From an uncultured Verrucomicrobia subdivision 3 bacterium (GTDB lineage Bacteria; Verrucomicrobiota; Verrucomicrobiae; Limisphaerales; UBA11358), in the NCBI GenBank assembly GCA_903847285.1, contig CAINDH010000242.1, positions 1-8,199 of the forward strand: a DNA stretch of 8,199 bases, given 5' to 3'. Numbering within the stretch: the first letter of the stretch is position 1; each line of letters begins with the position of its first letter. Below are positions 1-5,642 of this stretch, piece after piece. Position numbers and translations under genes: made by a program. Below the pieces are notes generated by a model. That model was not told the origin of the DNA. It did no database searches and saw nothing but the letters and a program-made list of their open reading frames with translations.

Positions 1-258
1 ATCATCACCATGAAAACCGGTGAAAAAACCGGCGGGGTGGTCGGGGCGCTCACCGCCCGCGATACGGATGAGATCATGCTGATCACCGTCGGTGGCCAGA
101 TGGTTCGTATTCCTGTGGGCGGCATCCGCGAGGCGGGGCGTAACACCATGGGCGTGAAACTGGTGAATCTTGACGCGGGGGACAAGTTGCAAGCTATTGC
201 TCAAGTCATCAGCGAAGAAGGCGCAGAAGTGGCCATCCCCGAAGATCCCGCAAAATAA
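1..258 (+). CDS. gyrA: DNA gyrase subunit A, C-terminal fragment
   Basis: This is the 3' end of a gene that starts left of the window. The frame is open from base 1 and ends at TAA 256-258, giving 85 residues. The sequence has the repeating beta-pinwheel pattern of the GyrA C-terminal DNA-wrapping domain: a KTGEKTGGVVGA stretch, then a DEIMLITVGGQMVRIPV strand pair, then IREAGRNTMGVKLVNL, which resembles the degenerate GyrA-type blade motif (R..GR.T.GV). GyrA is the breakage-reunion subunit of the cytoplasmic A2B2 gyrase that introduces negative supercoils; this domain wraps the DNA. The tail is short and only mildly acidic (SEEGAEVAIPEDPAK). ParC is the main alternative, but a complete GyrA-like blade at the very C-terminus favours GyrA. 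No terminator hairpin is visible in the 41 bases before the next gene. Confidence 0.9.
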   Translation: MITMKTGEKTGGVVGALTARDTDEIMLITVGGQMVRIPVGGIREAGRNTMGVKLVNLDAGDKLQAIAQVISEEGAEVAIPEDPAK

Positions 259-299
259 ATTGCCGTTAAAAAACAAAATCTATATTTTCCGCGCTTCAA

Positions 300-1052
300 A
301 TGAAAAAACCTATCGCAACCATCATGGCCGCTGCCGGAATTCTGGCGGCATTTGCCGACACCAGCACTAACACCGGCGCTACGGGCACGCCCACTCCGGA
401 GAAACAATATCCTTGGGAGAGCAGCATCTCGGCCGGATTGACCGTCACCTCGGGTAACAGCGACACGATCCTCGGCACGCTCGCCGCAGGCACGGCGCGC
501 AAGACCCCGGAGAATGAATTCAGCTTTGGCATTGATGCCGCCTACGGCAAGGCGAACTCCGTTAACAATCTTGAAACCTACCACGCATTCGGACAGTGGA
601 ATCATTTGTTCTCTGACCGTTTTTTCAGCTACGTCCGTGCAGAGTTTTTACGGGACACCATTGCAGACTTGAACTACCGCATCTCCTTGAGCCCGGGCGT
701 TGGTTACTATCTCATCAAAGAAACAAATACGACACTCGCGGTTGAAGTTGGCCCAGGCGTTGTTTTTCGTGATCTTGGTGGCAATAGCGAAACCTACGCG
801 ACATTGCGTATCGCTGAACGGTTTGAACACAAGTTCTCCCCCGGCACGCGCATCTGGCAGTCGCTGGAAATTTTACCGCAGGTGGACCGTTGGCAGAATT
901 ACACGCTAAACGCTGAACTCGGCGCGGAAGCCGCCTTCACCAAGAGCTTGAGCTTGCAGGTGGTTTTGAGCGACAGCTACAACAGCGAACCGGCCTTCGG
1001 TCGCAAACGCAATGACTTGAAGCTCGTCAGCGGCGTTTCTTACAAGTTCTAA
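300..1052 (+). CDS. DUF481 family outer-membrane beta-barrel protein, copy 1
   Basis: This 250-residue protein has an N-terminal signal peptide (MKKPIATIM..., hydrophobic to about residue 18, probable cleavage AFA|D after residue 19), so it is exported. A low-complexity Thr/Ser/Pro/Gly linker covers residues 20-37. From W39 onward the chain is a series of alternating beta strands typical of DUF481 (YdiY-like) proteins: SSISAGLTVTSGNSD near the start, GQWNHLFSDRFFSYVRAEF around 98-116, NYRISLSPGVGYYLI at 125-139, and a final SGVSYKF. The C-terminal Phe after alternating hydrophobic residues fits a BAM-recognised outer-membrane barrel. The role of the family is unknown; in E. coli YdiY is salt-induced. 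No Shine-Dalgarno precedes the ATG. The short upstream spacer is AT-rich, with a weak TTGCCG(260)-17-TATTTT(283) promoter-like pair. A close paralog follows at 1172. Family assignment is from sequence pattern; function is not known. Confidence 0.8.
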   Translation: MKKPIATIMAAAGILAAFADTSTNTGATGTPTPEKQYPWESSISAGLTVTSGNSDTILGTLAAGTARKTPENEFSFGIDAAYGKANSVNNLETYHAFGQWNHLFSDRFFSYVRAEFLRDTIADLNYRISLSPGVGYYLIKETNTTLAVEVGPGVVFRDLGGNSETYATLRIAERFEHKFSPGTRIWQSLEILPQVDRWQNYTLNAELGAEAAFTKSLSLQVVLSDSYNSEPAFGRKRNDLKLVSGVSYKF

Positions 1053-1067
1053 AAAAATTCAGTGATG

Positions 1068-1106
1068 CGGCGGCTTTGGAGCAATCCGAAGCCGCCGTTT
1101 TTATTT
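1068..1106 (+). terminator. Rho-independent terminator after DUF481 copy 1
   Basis: A 13-bp stem pairs 1068-1080 (CGGCGGCTTTGGA) with 1085-1097 (TCCGAAGCCGCCG). It contains one G-U wobble (1077/1088), and the loop is GCAA at 1081-1084, a GNRA-type tetraloop. TTTTTATTT follows directly at 1098-1106. It lies 15 bases after the stop of the first DUF481 gene, which is textbook placement. An A-run at 1051-1057 before the stem could help termination in reverse, but no gene needs it there. The hairpin separates the two paralogs transcriptionally. Confidence 0.9.
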
Positions 1107-1136
1107 GGACATCGAAATTTTTAAATAATTTTGTCA
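1098..1136 (+). promoter_or_regulatory. AT-rich candidate promoter for DUF481 copy 2
   Basis: Because a strong terminator precedes it, the second DUF481 gene should need its own promoter. The stretch after the U-tract is markedly AT-rich (around 1114-1133). It contains AATAAT at 1124-1129, which matches a TATAAT -10 box at five of six positions, but no good TTGACA-like box lies 17 bases upstream. This would place a start site near 1136 and a leader of about 35 bases. It is inferred from position and base composition only. Confidence 0.3.
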
Positions 1137-1171
1137 CCCGTCTGCGTTGCCGTTAGTCTGCCATGCCTGAG

Positions 1172-1912
1172 ATGAGAAAACTTTTTGCCACCCTCTTTAC
1201 CGCCACCGGCTTCATGGTCGGCCTGGCCGCCACGAGCACGAACACCAGTCCGTCCGCGCCGGCCAAAAGCGCTTGGAAGAGCAGCATTTCTGCCGGGGTC
1301 ACTTTGACGCGCGGCAATAAAAGTTCAACCCTGCTCACGGCGGATTTTTTGACGCAGAAAAAGACGGCTCTGGATGAATTCATGCTGGGTATTGGCGGCG
1401 CTTACGGTCAGCAGGAATCAAACGACACCGTCAACAACTTCAAGGCCAATGGGCAGTGGAACCATTTATTCTCTGAACGATTCTTCGGCTACCTCCGCGC
1501 GGATGGCTTGCAGGATCGCATCAAGGACATTGATTACCGTGTGACCATTGGACCGGGCGCGGGGTATTATTTGATCAAGGGGACCAATACACTGCTCGCG
1601 GCGGAAGCCGGCCTAGGGTTTGAGGCGCAACGGCTGGGTGATGTGGATGAAAACTTTGCCACGCTGCGGATCGCGGACCGCTTTGAACACCGGTTTGGCG
1701 AACGCGCCCGCTTGTGGCAATCCATGGAATTTTTGCCGCAGGCCGACCGGCTGGAAAATTTTGTGGTCAATTTTGAAATCGGATTAGAAACTTCCATCAC
1801 GAAAACTTTCAGCCAAAAAACCTATCTCGTGGAGACGTTCGCGAACCGACCGGCGGCAGGGCGGAAGAAGAACGACGTAAAGATAGTCGCCGGGCTGTCC
1901 TATAAATTTTAA
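1172..1912 (+). CDS. DUF481 family outer-membrane beta-barrel protein, copy 2
   Basis: This 246-residue paralog of the preceding gene matches it over the full length, with roughly half of aligned positions identical by eye. Shared blocks include SSISAG, GQWNHLFS, GYYLIK, TLRIA.RFEH, the basic segment before the last strand (GRK.ND.K) and the terminal SYKF. I chose the ATG at 1172 over the in-frame ATG at 1163. From 1172 the signal peptide (MRKLFATLFTATGFMVGLAA) aligns without a gap to copy 1 up to the shared TSTNT after the cleavage site. Starting at 1163 adds only MPE, including an acidic residue in the n-region. No clear Shine-Dalgarno is present for either start. Predicted location is the outer membrane and the function is unknown. 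Its stop TAA (1910-1912) lies in a TTAA shared with the convergent pdxH stop, and no terminator hairpin is evident between the two genes. Confidence 0.8.
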   Translation: MRKLFATLFTATGFMVGLAATSTNTSPSAPAKSAWKSSISAGVTLTRGNKSSTLLTADFLTQKKTALDEFMLGIGGAYGQQESNDTVNNFKANGQWNHLFSERFFGYLRADGLQDRIKDIDYRVTIGPGAGYYLIKGTNTLLAAEAGLGFEAQRLGDVDENFATLRIADRFEHRFGERARLWQSMEFLPQADRLENFVVNFEIGLETSITKTFSQKTYLVETFANRPAAGRKKNDVKIVAGLSYKF

Positions 1913-2613
1913 GGCGAGAGGCGCTCGATCTTCCACGCTCCATCCGATGTCCGCATATAACTAAAACGGTCGTGCAACCGGCTAGGACGCCCCTGCCAGA
2001 ATTCAATCCGCTCTGGCCGCAAAATAAATCCTCCCCAATTCGGAGGCAACGGGACATCACCTGGAAACTTCTTTTCTAGTTCACGCCACGCTGCTTCCAA
2101 CGCAGCGCGATCGGGGACGGCCTCACTTTGTTTCGATGCCCAAGCGCCAATCTGGCTGCTGCGCGGACGGCTCTTGAAATAATTTTCTGATTCCGCCACA
2201 GGCAGTTTCGTCACCGTTCCCGCCACGCAAACTTGCCGTTCCAAGTCCGACCAGAAGAAAGTCAGCGCCGCGTTTGGATTCTCTGCGAGTTCGCGCCCCT
2301 TGCGACTATCGTAATTGGTGAAAAAAACAAAGCCGCGCTCATCCACCGATTTCAATAACACGGTGCGCGTGGAAGGTTTTCCGGACACATCCACCGTGGC
2401 GAGCGTCATCGCGTTGATGTCAGCAGGGCGATGGTTGCATAGCGCGCTCCAAAGTTTGTAGAGCGCAATGCCGATTTTCCGCCAGCGACTTTGTGATACT
2501 TCGCCGGTCGCATTGCGGAACCACGCTTCAAACTGTGCGAGGGGATTCGCGCCCAACGCCGCGCGATCGAGCGCGCCGCGTTGGTAATCCTCGCGGAAGT
2601 CAGACAGGTTCAT
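1909..2613 (-). CDS. pdxH: Pyridoxamine 5'-phosphate oxidase
   Basis: PdxH oxidises pyridoxine or pyridoxamine 5'-phosphate to pyridoxal 5'-phosphate (PLP) using FMN and O2, in the cytoplasm. It serves the last step of DXP-dependent PLP synthesis and salvage. Hallmarks are all present: RTVLLK (83-88), FFTNYDSRKG (97-106), ERQVCVAG (125-132), YFKSRPRSSQIGAWASKQS (145-163), PPNWGGF (190-196), RIEFWQGRPSRLHDR (202-216) and a C-terminal WKIERLSP. FMN-phosphate and substrate contacts (RTVLLK, SRK, W206-Q-G, R212-L-H214) are intact, so it should be active. At 234 residues it is longer than the usual ~215-220. The excess sits between W31FRNA and NAMTLATV (about residues 36-67), a basic, tryptophan-containing segment of about 23 extra residues. 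The ATG lies one base after the stop of the upstream membrane-protein gene, so the two are probably one transcript with coupled translation. No Shine-Dalgarno is seen. Confidence 0.95.
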   Translation of the reverse strand: MNLSDFREDYQRGALDRAALGANPLAQFEAWFRNATGEVSQSRWRKIGIALYKLWSALCNHRPADINAMTLATVDVSGKPSTRTVLLKSVDERGFVFFTNYDSRKGRELAENPNAALTFFWSDLERQVCVAGTVTKLPVAESENYFKSRPRSSQIGAWASKQSEAVPDRAALEAAWRELEKKFPGDVPLPPNWGGFILRPERIEFWQGRPSRLHDRFSYMRTSDGAWKIERLSP

Positions 2614-2614
2614 G

Positions 2615-3169
2615 TCACATGGAGCGGAACACGGTCAGGCCGAGGATGACGATGAATGTCGCGAATGCCAGCCGCACAGCGCTGAGTTGTCGCGTGCGCG
2701 CTTCGTTGGCGGTTGCCCAGTTCAAGAGATCGCGCAGACGCCACGGCGTAATGGTGAACCAGATGCCTGCGACTATGAGCACGTAAGCCCAAGCTTGGAT
2801 CACCAAAACAAACGGCGATTCGCCAAGGTGCGGACGTCCGGTGTCCACCATCAATTTGCCAAGCAACATCAGCACCACGGCAAGTCCGCGCACGGCAAGA
2901 AAATCCTGAATGAAGATGCACGACAGAACGCCAACGGCAATGAAGCCTCCGATCATATAGGGTTTGAACGCGGAAAAATCCGCTATGGGTTCGCCGTTCA
3001 CCAGCCAGACGAACCATGCCGTGCCGAGCAGCATCAGCACTACGCCAACGGCGAGGTTGCGCGAAAATTTACGCGCAGCATTGGCAAGCTGCGCGGGCCG
3101 CGCGAGGCCATAGACTTGAGGCAGCCCTATGCCAAGACCGAGCAAGACCGACAACAGCGACAGTTTCAT
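2615..3169 (-). CDS. Uncharacterised multi-pass membrane protein upstream of pdxH
   Basis: I do not recognise the family of this 184-residue protein. It has five or six hydrophobic segments at about residues 3-19, 40-57, 71-89, 91-106, 119-140 and 163-181, with short loops. Basic residues lie near R24, R33, K34, R37 and R144/R146. A polar loop KLMVDTGRPHLGESPF (105-120) and an amphipathic stretch WRLRDLLNWATANEARTRQLSAVR (143-166) precede the last helix. There is no catalytic signature I can name. Its TGA (2617-2615) is followed by a single base and then the pdxH ATG, the spacing expected for translational coupling. This suggests shared expression with PLP synthesis, though operon partners need not share a pathway. 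The ATG at 3169 starts directly with a hydrophobic helix and has no Shine-Dalgarno. The 76-base spacer upstream holds a CACGAA repeat. A vitamin-related transport role is only a guess from context and is not claimed. Confidence 0.7.
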   Translation of the reverse strand: MKLSLLSVLLGLGIGLPQVYGLARPAQLANAARKFSRNLAVGVVLMLLGTAWFVWLVNGEPIADFSAFKPYMIGGFIAVGVLSCIFIQDFLAVRGLAVVLMLLGKLMVDTGRPHLGESPFVLVIQAWAYVLIVAGIWFTITPWRLRDLLNWATANEARTRQLSAVRLAFATFIVILGLTVFRSM

Positions 3170-3184
3170 GTTAGTAAATTAAAC

Positions 3185-3214
3185 CACGAATCCACACGAA
3201 TGGACACGAAGAAA
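3185..3214. repeat. 10-nt tandem repeat CACGAANNNN, three units
   Basis: Three adjacent units with a strict 10-base period are visible: CACGAATCCA (3185-3194), CACGAATGGA (3195-3204) and CACGAAGAAA (3205-3214), preceded by AAAC. They fill most of the 76-base spacer between the GH114-like gene and the membrane-protein gene, ending 16 bases upstream of the latter's start. A related degenerate copy with the same AAACCACG lead-in occurs at 5655. Sequences of this kind recur in spacers of several environmental phyla as far as I recall. Function is unknown. Confidence 0.65.
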
Positions 3215-3245
3215 ATCATTCCGTTCATTTTGCATCAGCGAAGAA

Positions 3246-4175
3246 TTATTCCCCAGACACACCGAGAGTTTTTAATTGCCGGTCGGTAACTAAACAAATC
3301 AAGCCGTGTCGCGCCGCTGATTCGCGGGCAAAGATTTGATGTTCTTTGCGTTTGGCGTATTCGATATCAAGCACGGGCTTATGCGCGGCAAGGAGCGGGG
3401 CGAGCGTTTCCAGCCGGTATTTTGTCTCGCCGGATTTTTGTAGTTTGTCGCCGTTGGTGAACAAGTCTTCCACACCCACGGCATCAACTATTTTAAGAAA
3501 ATCTGTCTGTGCGAGTAGTTGCGTGCCGTTTTGCGGGATGACGAACGCCGCTGAATTTTTTGCGCGGGCGCGGACGGCAACGGCCTTCACCCAGTCCACC
3601 ATATCGCGGCGGTAAGATTGTTTGGTTTCAGGATTCACCCGGTCGTCCACGGAATTGTTCCCGTCCTGCTCGAAGGTTTCAAAGCCGTCCACAATATCGA
3701 GATAAACACCGTCAAAACCAGCCCCCATGATTTTGTCAACGTCGGCAAGAATGATTTTCTGCCAATCTGCGCGCCAGTATTTTACGCGGTAGTTGCCTTT
3801 CCACTCGGGATTTTCCGCAAGCAAAAAACCTGGCGGGTTGGTGCGCCAAGAACTTTCCCAATAAGCACGGTAATCCTCGGCCTCACCAATGGAGAGGTAG
3901 GCGATGACTTTACGGCCAATGCGGACGGCGCGAATAGCGTCAAGATTGGTCACAGCCCACGGTTCGTCACTGCTGAAATGGGCGTCGAGCACCATCCAGT
4001 CACGTTCGCACGCGGCGAGTTTTTGCACGGCGGCGGCTTTAGATTTAGCGAGTGAGTCCGCTTGCAAAACGTAAGCGAAGGAAGTGGGCGGTGTCACTTC
4101 GGCGAACGCGACTGTGGTCAGCGCGGCGAATACCAAATGAACGACGGGAGCAACACGGGGGAATGGGGAATACAT
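3246..4175 (-). CDS. Secreted putative glycoside hydrolase, GH114/TM1410-like
   Basis: This is a 309-residue protein when started at the ATG at 4175. That start gives a good signal peptide (MYSPFPRVAPVVHLVFAALTTVAFA|E, signal peptidase I type cleavage AFA). An earlier in-frame ATG at 4277 would add 34 residues with no signal-like order and would overlap the divergent reading frame. The mature part has the TIM-barrel signature of the GH114/TM1410-like family: WMVLDAHFSSDEPW (60-73), KVIAYLSIGEAEDYRAYW (89-106), NPEWKGNYRVKYWRADWQ (122-139), GFDGVYLDIVDGFE (153-166), FVIPQNG (211-217) and GVEDLF (234-239). Characterised GH114 members cut alpha-1,4-linked galactosaminan. The acidic residues D64, D160 and E236 sit where active-site carboxylates are expected, but I cannot assign catalysis firmly. 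It probably acts in the periplasm or outside the cell. No exopolysaccharide gene is adjacent, so the substrate is unknown. Confidence 0.8.
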   Translation of the reverse strand: MYSPFPRVAPVVHLVFAALTTVAFAEVTPPTSFAYVLQADSLAKSKAAAVQKLAACERDWMVLDAHFSSDEPWAVTNLDAIRAVRIGRKVIAYLSIGEAEDYRAYWESSWRTNPPGFLLAENPEWKGNYRVKYWRADWQKIILADVDKIMGAGFDGVYLDIVDGFETFEQDGNNSVDDRVNPETKQSYRRDMVDWVKAVAVRARAKNSAAFVIPQNGTQLLAQTDFLKIVDAVGVEDLFTNGDKLQKSGETKYRLETLAPLLAAHKPVLDIEYAKRKEHQIFARESAARHGLICLVTDRQLKTLGVSGE

Positions 4176-4418
4176 CAGAAGAGCGAAACAGGAATCAGCA
4201 CGGATTAACAGCGTTAAAATAGCGGGGTGAATTCCACAACTCGTAGTTTTGACGAGGTTTTCCGCGCGCTTTCGCAAACGCGGATTGAAATCAAACTGGT
4301 TTACTTACAGAAGGCACGGCAGTTATCAGCCAAACACTTTTTGCGCAGTGATTGGCAAAATTGGTTGAGCCAGCTTGCTGTTGAAGGACGATGCTATCTG
4401 CAGCAATTTATCACCAGC
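4176..4418. promoter_or_regulatory. Divergent spacer between GH114-like and hemerythrin genes
   Basis: This is about 243 bases between two genes transcribed outward, so it should carry both promoters. It is more AT-rich than the flanking genes. Open frames run through it on both strands (the + frame from 4227, the - frame from 4277) and overlap head to head, but neither extension looks like protein of the adjoining family, so I treat the stretch as non-coding. I could not pick a convincing -35/-10 pair on either strand. The segment GAATCAGCACGGATTAAC (4192-4209) resembles spacer sequence I associate with related environmental genomes, without further support. Confidence 0.4.
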
Positions 4419-4874
4419 ATGAAAATCACAGACGTTCTCCGGGCGGAACACGCGGTGTTCCACAATCTGTTTGACCATATTGAAGCTGTTGTGCCGCGAT
4501 TAAAATCGCTGTCCGAGGTAAAAACGCTCGCCGCCGTGATTGAAAAAGTTCACGCGCCGCACTCCAAAACCGAGGATGATTTATTCATTGAACCGCTGGA
4601 GCCATATTTCGACCAGATGGGCCAGCGCGATACGTTTCACGCCGAGCACGAACACATCGAGTCCACGCTCATCGGCGTGCAGAAGGCGCGCACACTCAAG
4701 GTTGCCAAGAAAACCCTGCTCAACGCCATCGCCGCCTCGCGCAAACATTTTGACAAGGAAGAGCGCGTTGTCTTTCCGTTGGCGGAACGCGTTCTTAAAG
4801 CGAAAACGTTGAGTGAACTCGGCGAAGAGTGGCTGCATCGCCGCGATGTTGGCAGACCACCACGTCGGTTATAG
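4419..4874 (+). CDS. Hemerythrin HHE cation-binding domain protein
   Basis: Started at the ATG at 4419, this is a 151-residue single-domain four-helix hemerythrin-like protein. Candidate metal ligands are visible in order: helix A with H11/H15/H20 (VLRAEHAVFHNLFDHIE), helix B H48xxxE52 (VHAPHSKTEDDLF), helix C with H74/H77/H79 (FHAEHEHIE) and helix D H110xxxE114 (RKHFDKEERVVFPLAE). It closes with LSELGEEWLHRRDV, a common end for this family. Such proteins bind a di-iron centre and have been linked to oxygen, nitric oxide or iron handling; the specific role here is unknown. It has no signal peptide and is probably cytoplasmic. The frame is open for 64 codons upstream to an ATG at 4227, but those residues show no hemerythrin pattern and the family normally begins just before the first HHE helix. 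No Shine-Dalgarno is seen. It converges on the ExoIII-type gene with a 15-base gap and no terminator hairpin. Confidence 0.85.
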   Translation: MKITDVLRAEHAVFHNLFDHIEAVVPRLKSLSEVKTLAAVIEKVHAPHSKTEDDLFIEPLEPYFDQMGQRDTFHAEHEHIESTLIGVQKARTLKVAKKTLLNAIAASRKHFDKEERVVFPLAERVLKAKTLSELGEEWLHRRDVGRPPRRL

Positions 4875-4889
4875 GTCTGAAGCCACAGT

Positions 4890-5642
4890 TCAGGATAATT
4901 CAATCCCAACCGGACAATGGTCGCTCCCCAGCACGGCGGGACGGATATAGGCTTTCTTTAATCGCGGGCGCAGGGATTGCGAGATGAGAAAATAATCCAG
5001 TCGCCAGCCAATATTCCGAGAACGCGCGCCGGACATGGGACTCCACCAGGAGTAATGTCCCCCGCCCTTTTCAAATTCGCGAAACGTGTCCACGAAACCA
5101 GCTTTCACAAATGCGCTAAAACCATCGCGCTCCTCAATGGTAAAGCCGTGGTTGCGGACATTGGCCTTAGGATTCGCCAGATCAATCTCGGTGTGCGCTA
5201 CGTTGAGGTCGCCGCAGAAGATCACGGGCTTTTTCTTTTCCAAATTTTTTAAGTAGGCCAAAAAATCTTTATCCCAAACCTGACGGTATGGCAGGCGCTC
5301 CAGCTCGCGTTTGGAATTTGGTGTGTAAACATTCACCAGAAAAAAATCCGCATATTCGGCGGTGAGCACGCGGCCCTCGCAATCGTGCTCGCTGATGTCA
5401 ATGTGGGGATAAACTTTGACGGGGCGCGTCTTGGTGAAGATAGCGGTGCCGGAGTAACCTTTCTTTTCCGCGCTATTCCAGAAGGTCGCGTAGCTCGCGG
5501 GCCAGAGTTGTTCCACCTGGTCGGGCGTGCATTTGGTTTCTTGCAAGCAGAGGATATCGGGCTGCTCGGTGCCGAGATATTCTAGAAAATTTTTCTTCAG
5601 CACGGCGCGCAGGCCGTTGACGTTCCAGGAAATCAGTTTCAC
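4890..5642 (-). CDS. xth: Exodeoxyribonuclease III / AP endonuclease (ExoIII/ExoA family)
   Basis: This Mg2+-dependent base-excision repair enzyme cleaves DNA 5' to abasic sites and removes 3'-blocking groups. The EEP-fold motifs are complete in the 250-residue form: ISWNVNG (4-10, N7), LQETK (33-37, E35), NVYTPNS (104-110, Y106), CGDLNVAH (143-150, D145 and N147), GWRLDYFLIS (212-221, D216) and the terminal GSDHCPVGIEL (D241, H242). I placed the start at the GTG 5642-5640 because it gives (V/M)KLISWNVNG, the canonical family N-terminus. An ATG at 5669 would add nine unrelated residues (HPWFILRR...). Neither start has a Shine-Dalgarno. The GTG overlaps the TGA of a small upstream ORF in a GTGA arrangement. 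The gene follows the histidine kinase on the same strand with a 186-base gap, so its transcription may be independent. The gene symbol follows the family; exoA would be an equally valid name. Confidence 0.93.
   Translation of the reverse strand: MKLISWNVNGLRAVLKKNFLEYLGTEQPDILCLQETKCTPDQVEQLWPASYATFWNSAEKKGYSGTAIFTKTRPVKVYPHIDISEHDCEGRVLTAEYADFFLVNVYTPNSKRELERLPYRQVWDKDFLAYLKNLEKKKPVIFCGDLNVAHTEIDLANPKANVRNHGFTIEERDGFSAFVKAGFVDTFREFEKGGGHYSWWSPMSGARSRNIGWRLDYFLISQSLRPRLKKAYIRPAVLGSDHCPVGIELS

Noticed and set aside
260..288. Promoter TTGCCG-17-TATTTT before the first DUF481 gene
   Set aside because: Each box matches consensus at only four of six positions and the leader would be about five bases. 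It is mentioned in the gene entry but not called.
3185..3214. Possible CRISPR-like array
   Set aside because: The units are only 10 bases, contiguous, without unique spacers of 30 bases or more, and no cas genes are nearby.
2612..3289. 225-codon + strand ORF antisense to the membrane-protein gene
   Set aside because: Its composition (many His, Gln, Arg) is the usual antisense image of a hydrophobic gene, and it runs through the spacer repeat. The - strand frame encodes clear membrane helices.
3618..4055. 145-codon + strand ORF inside the GH114-like gene
   Set aside because: It is the antisense of well-conserved TIM-barrel motifs and shows no family pattern of its own.
4192..4209. GAATCAGCACGGATTAAC as a second dispersed repeat
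   Set aside because: Only one copy is visible in the window, so it cannot be called a repeat from this sequence.
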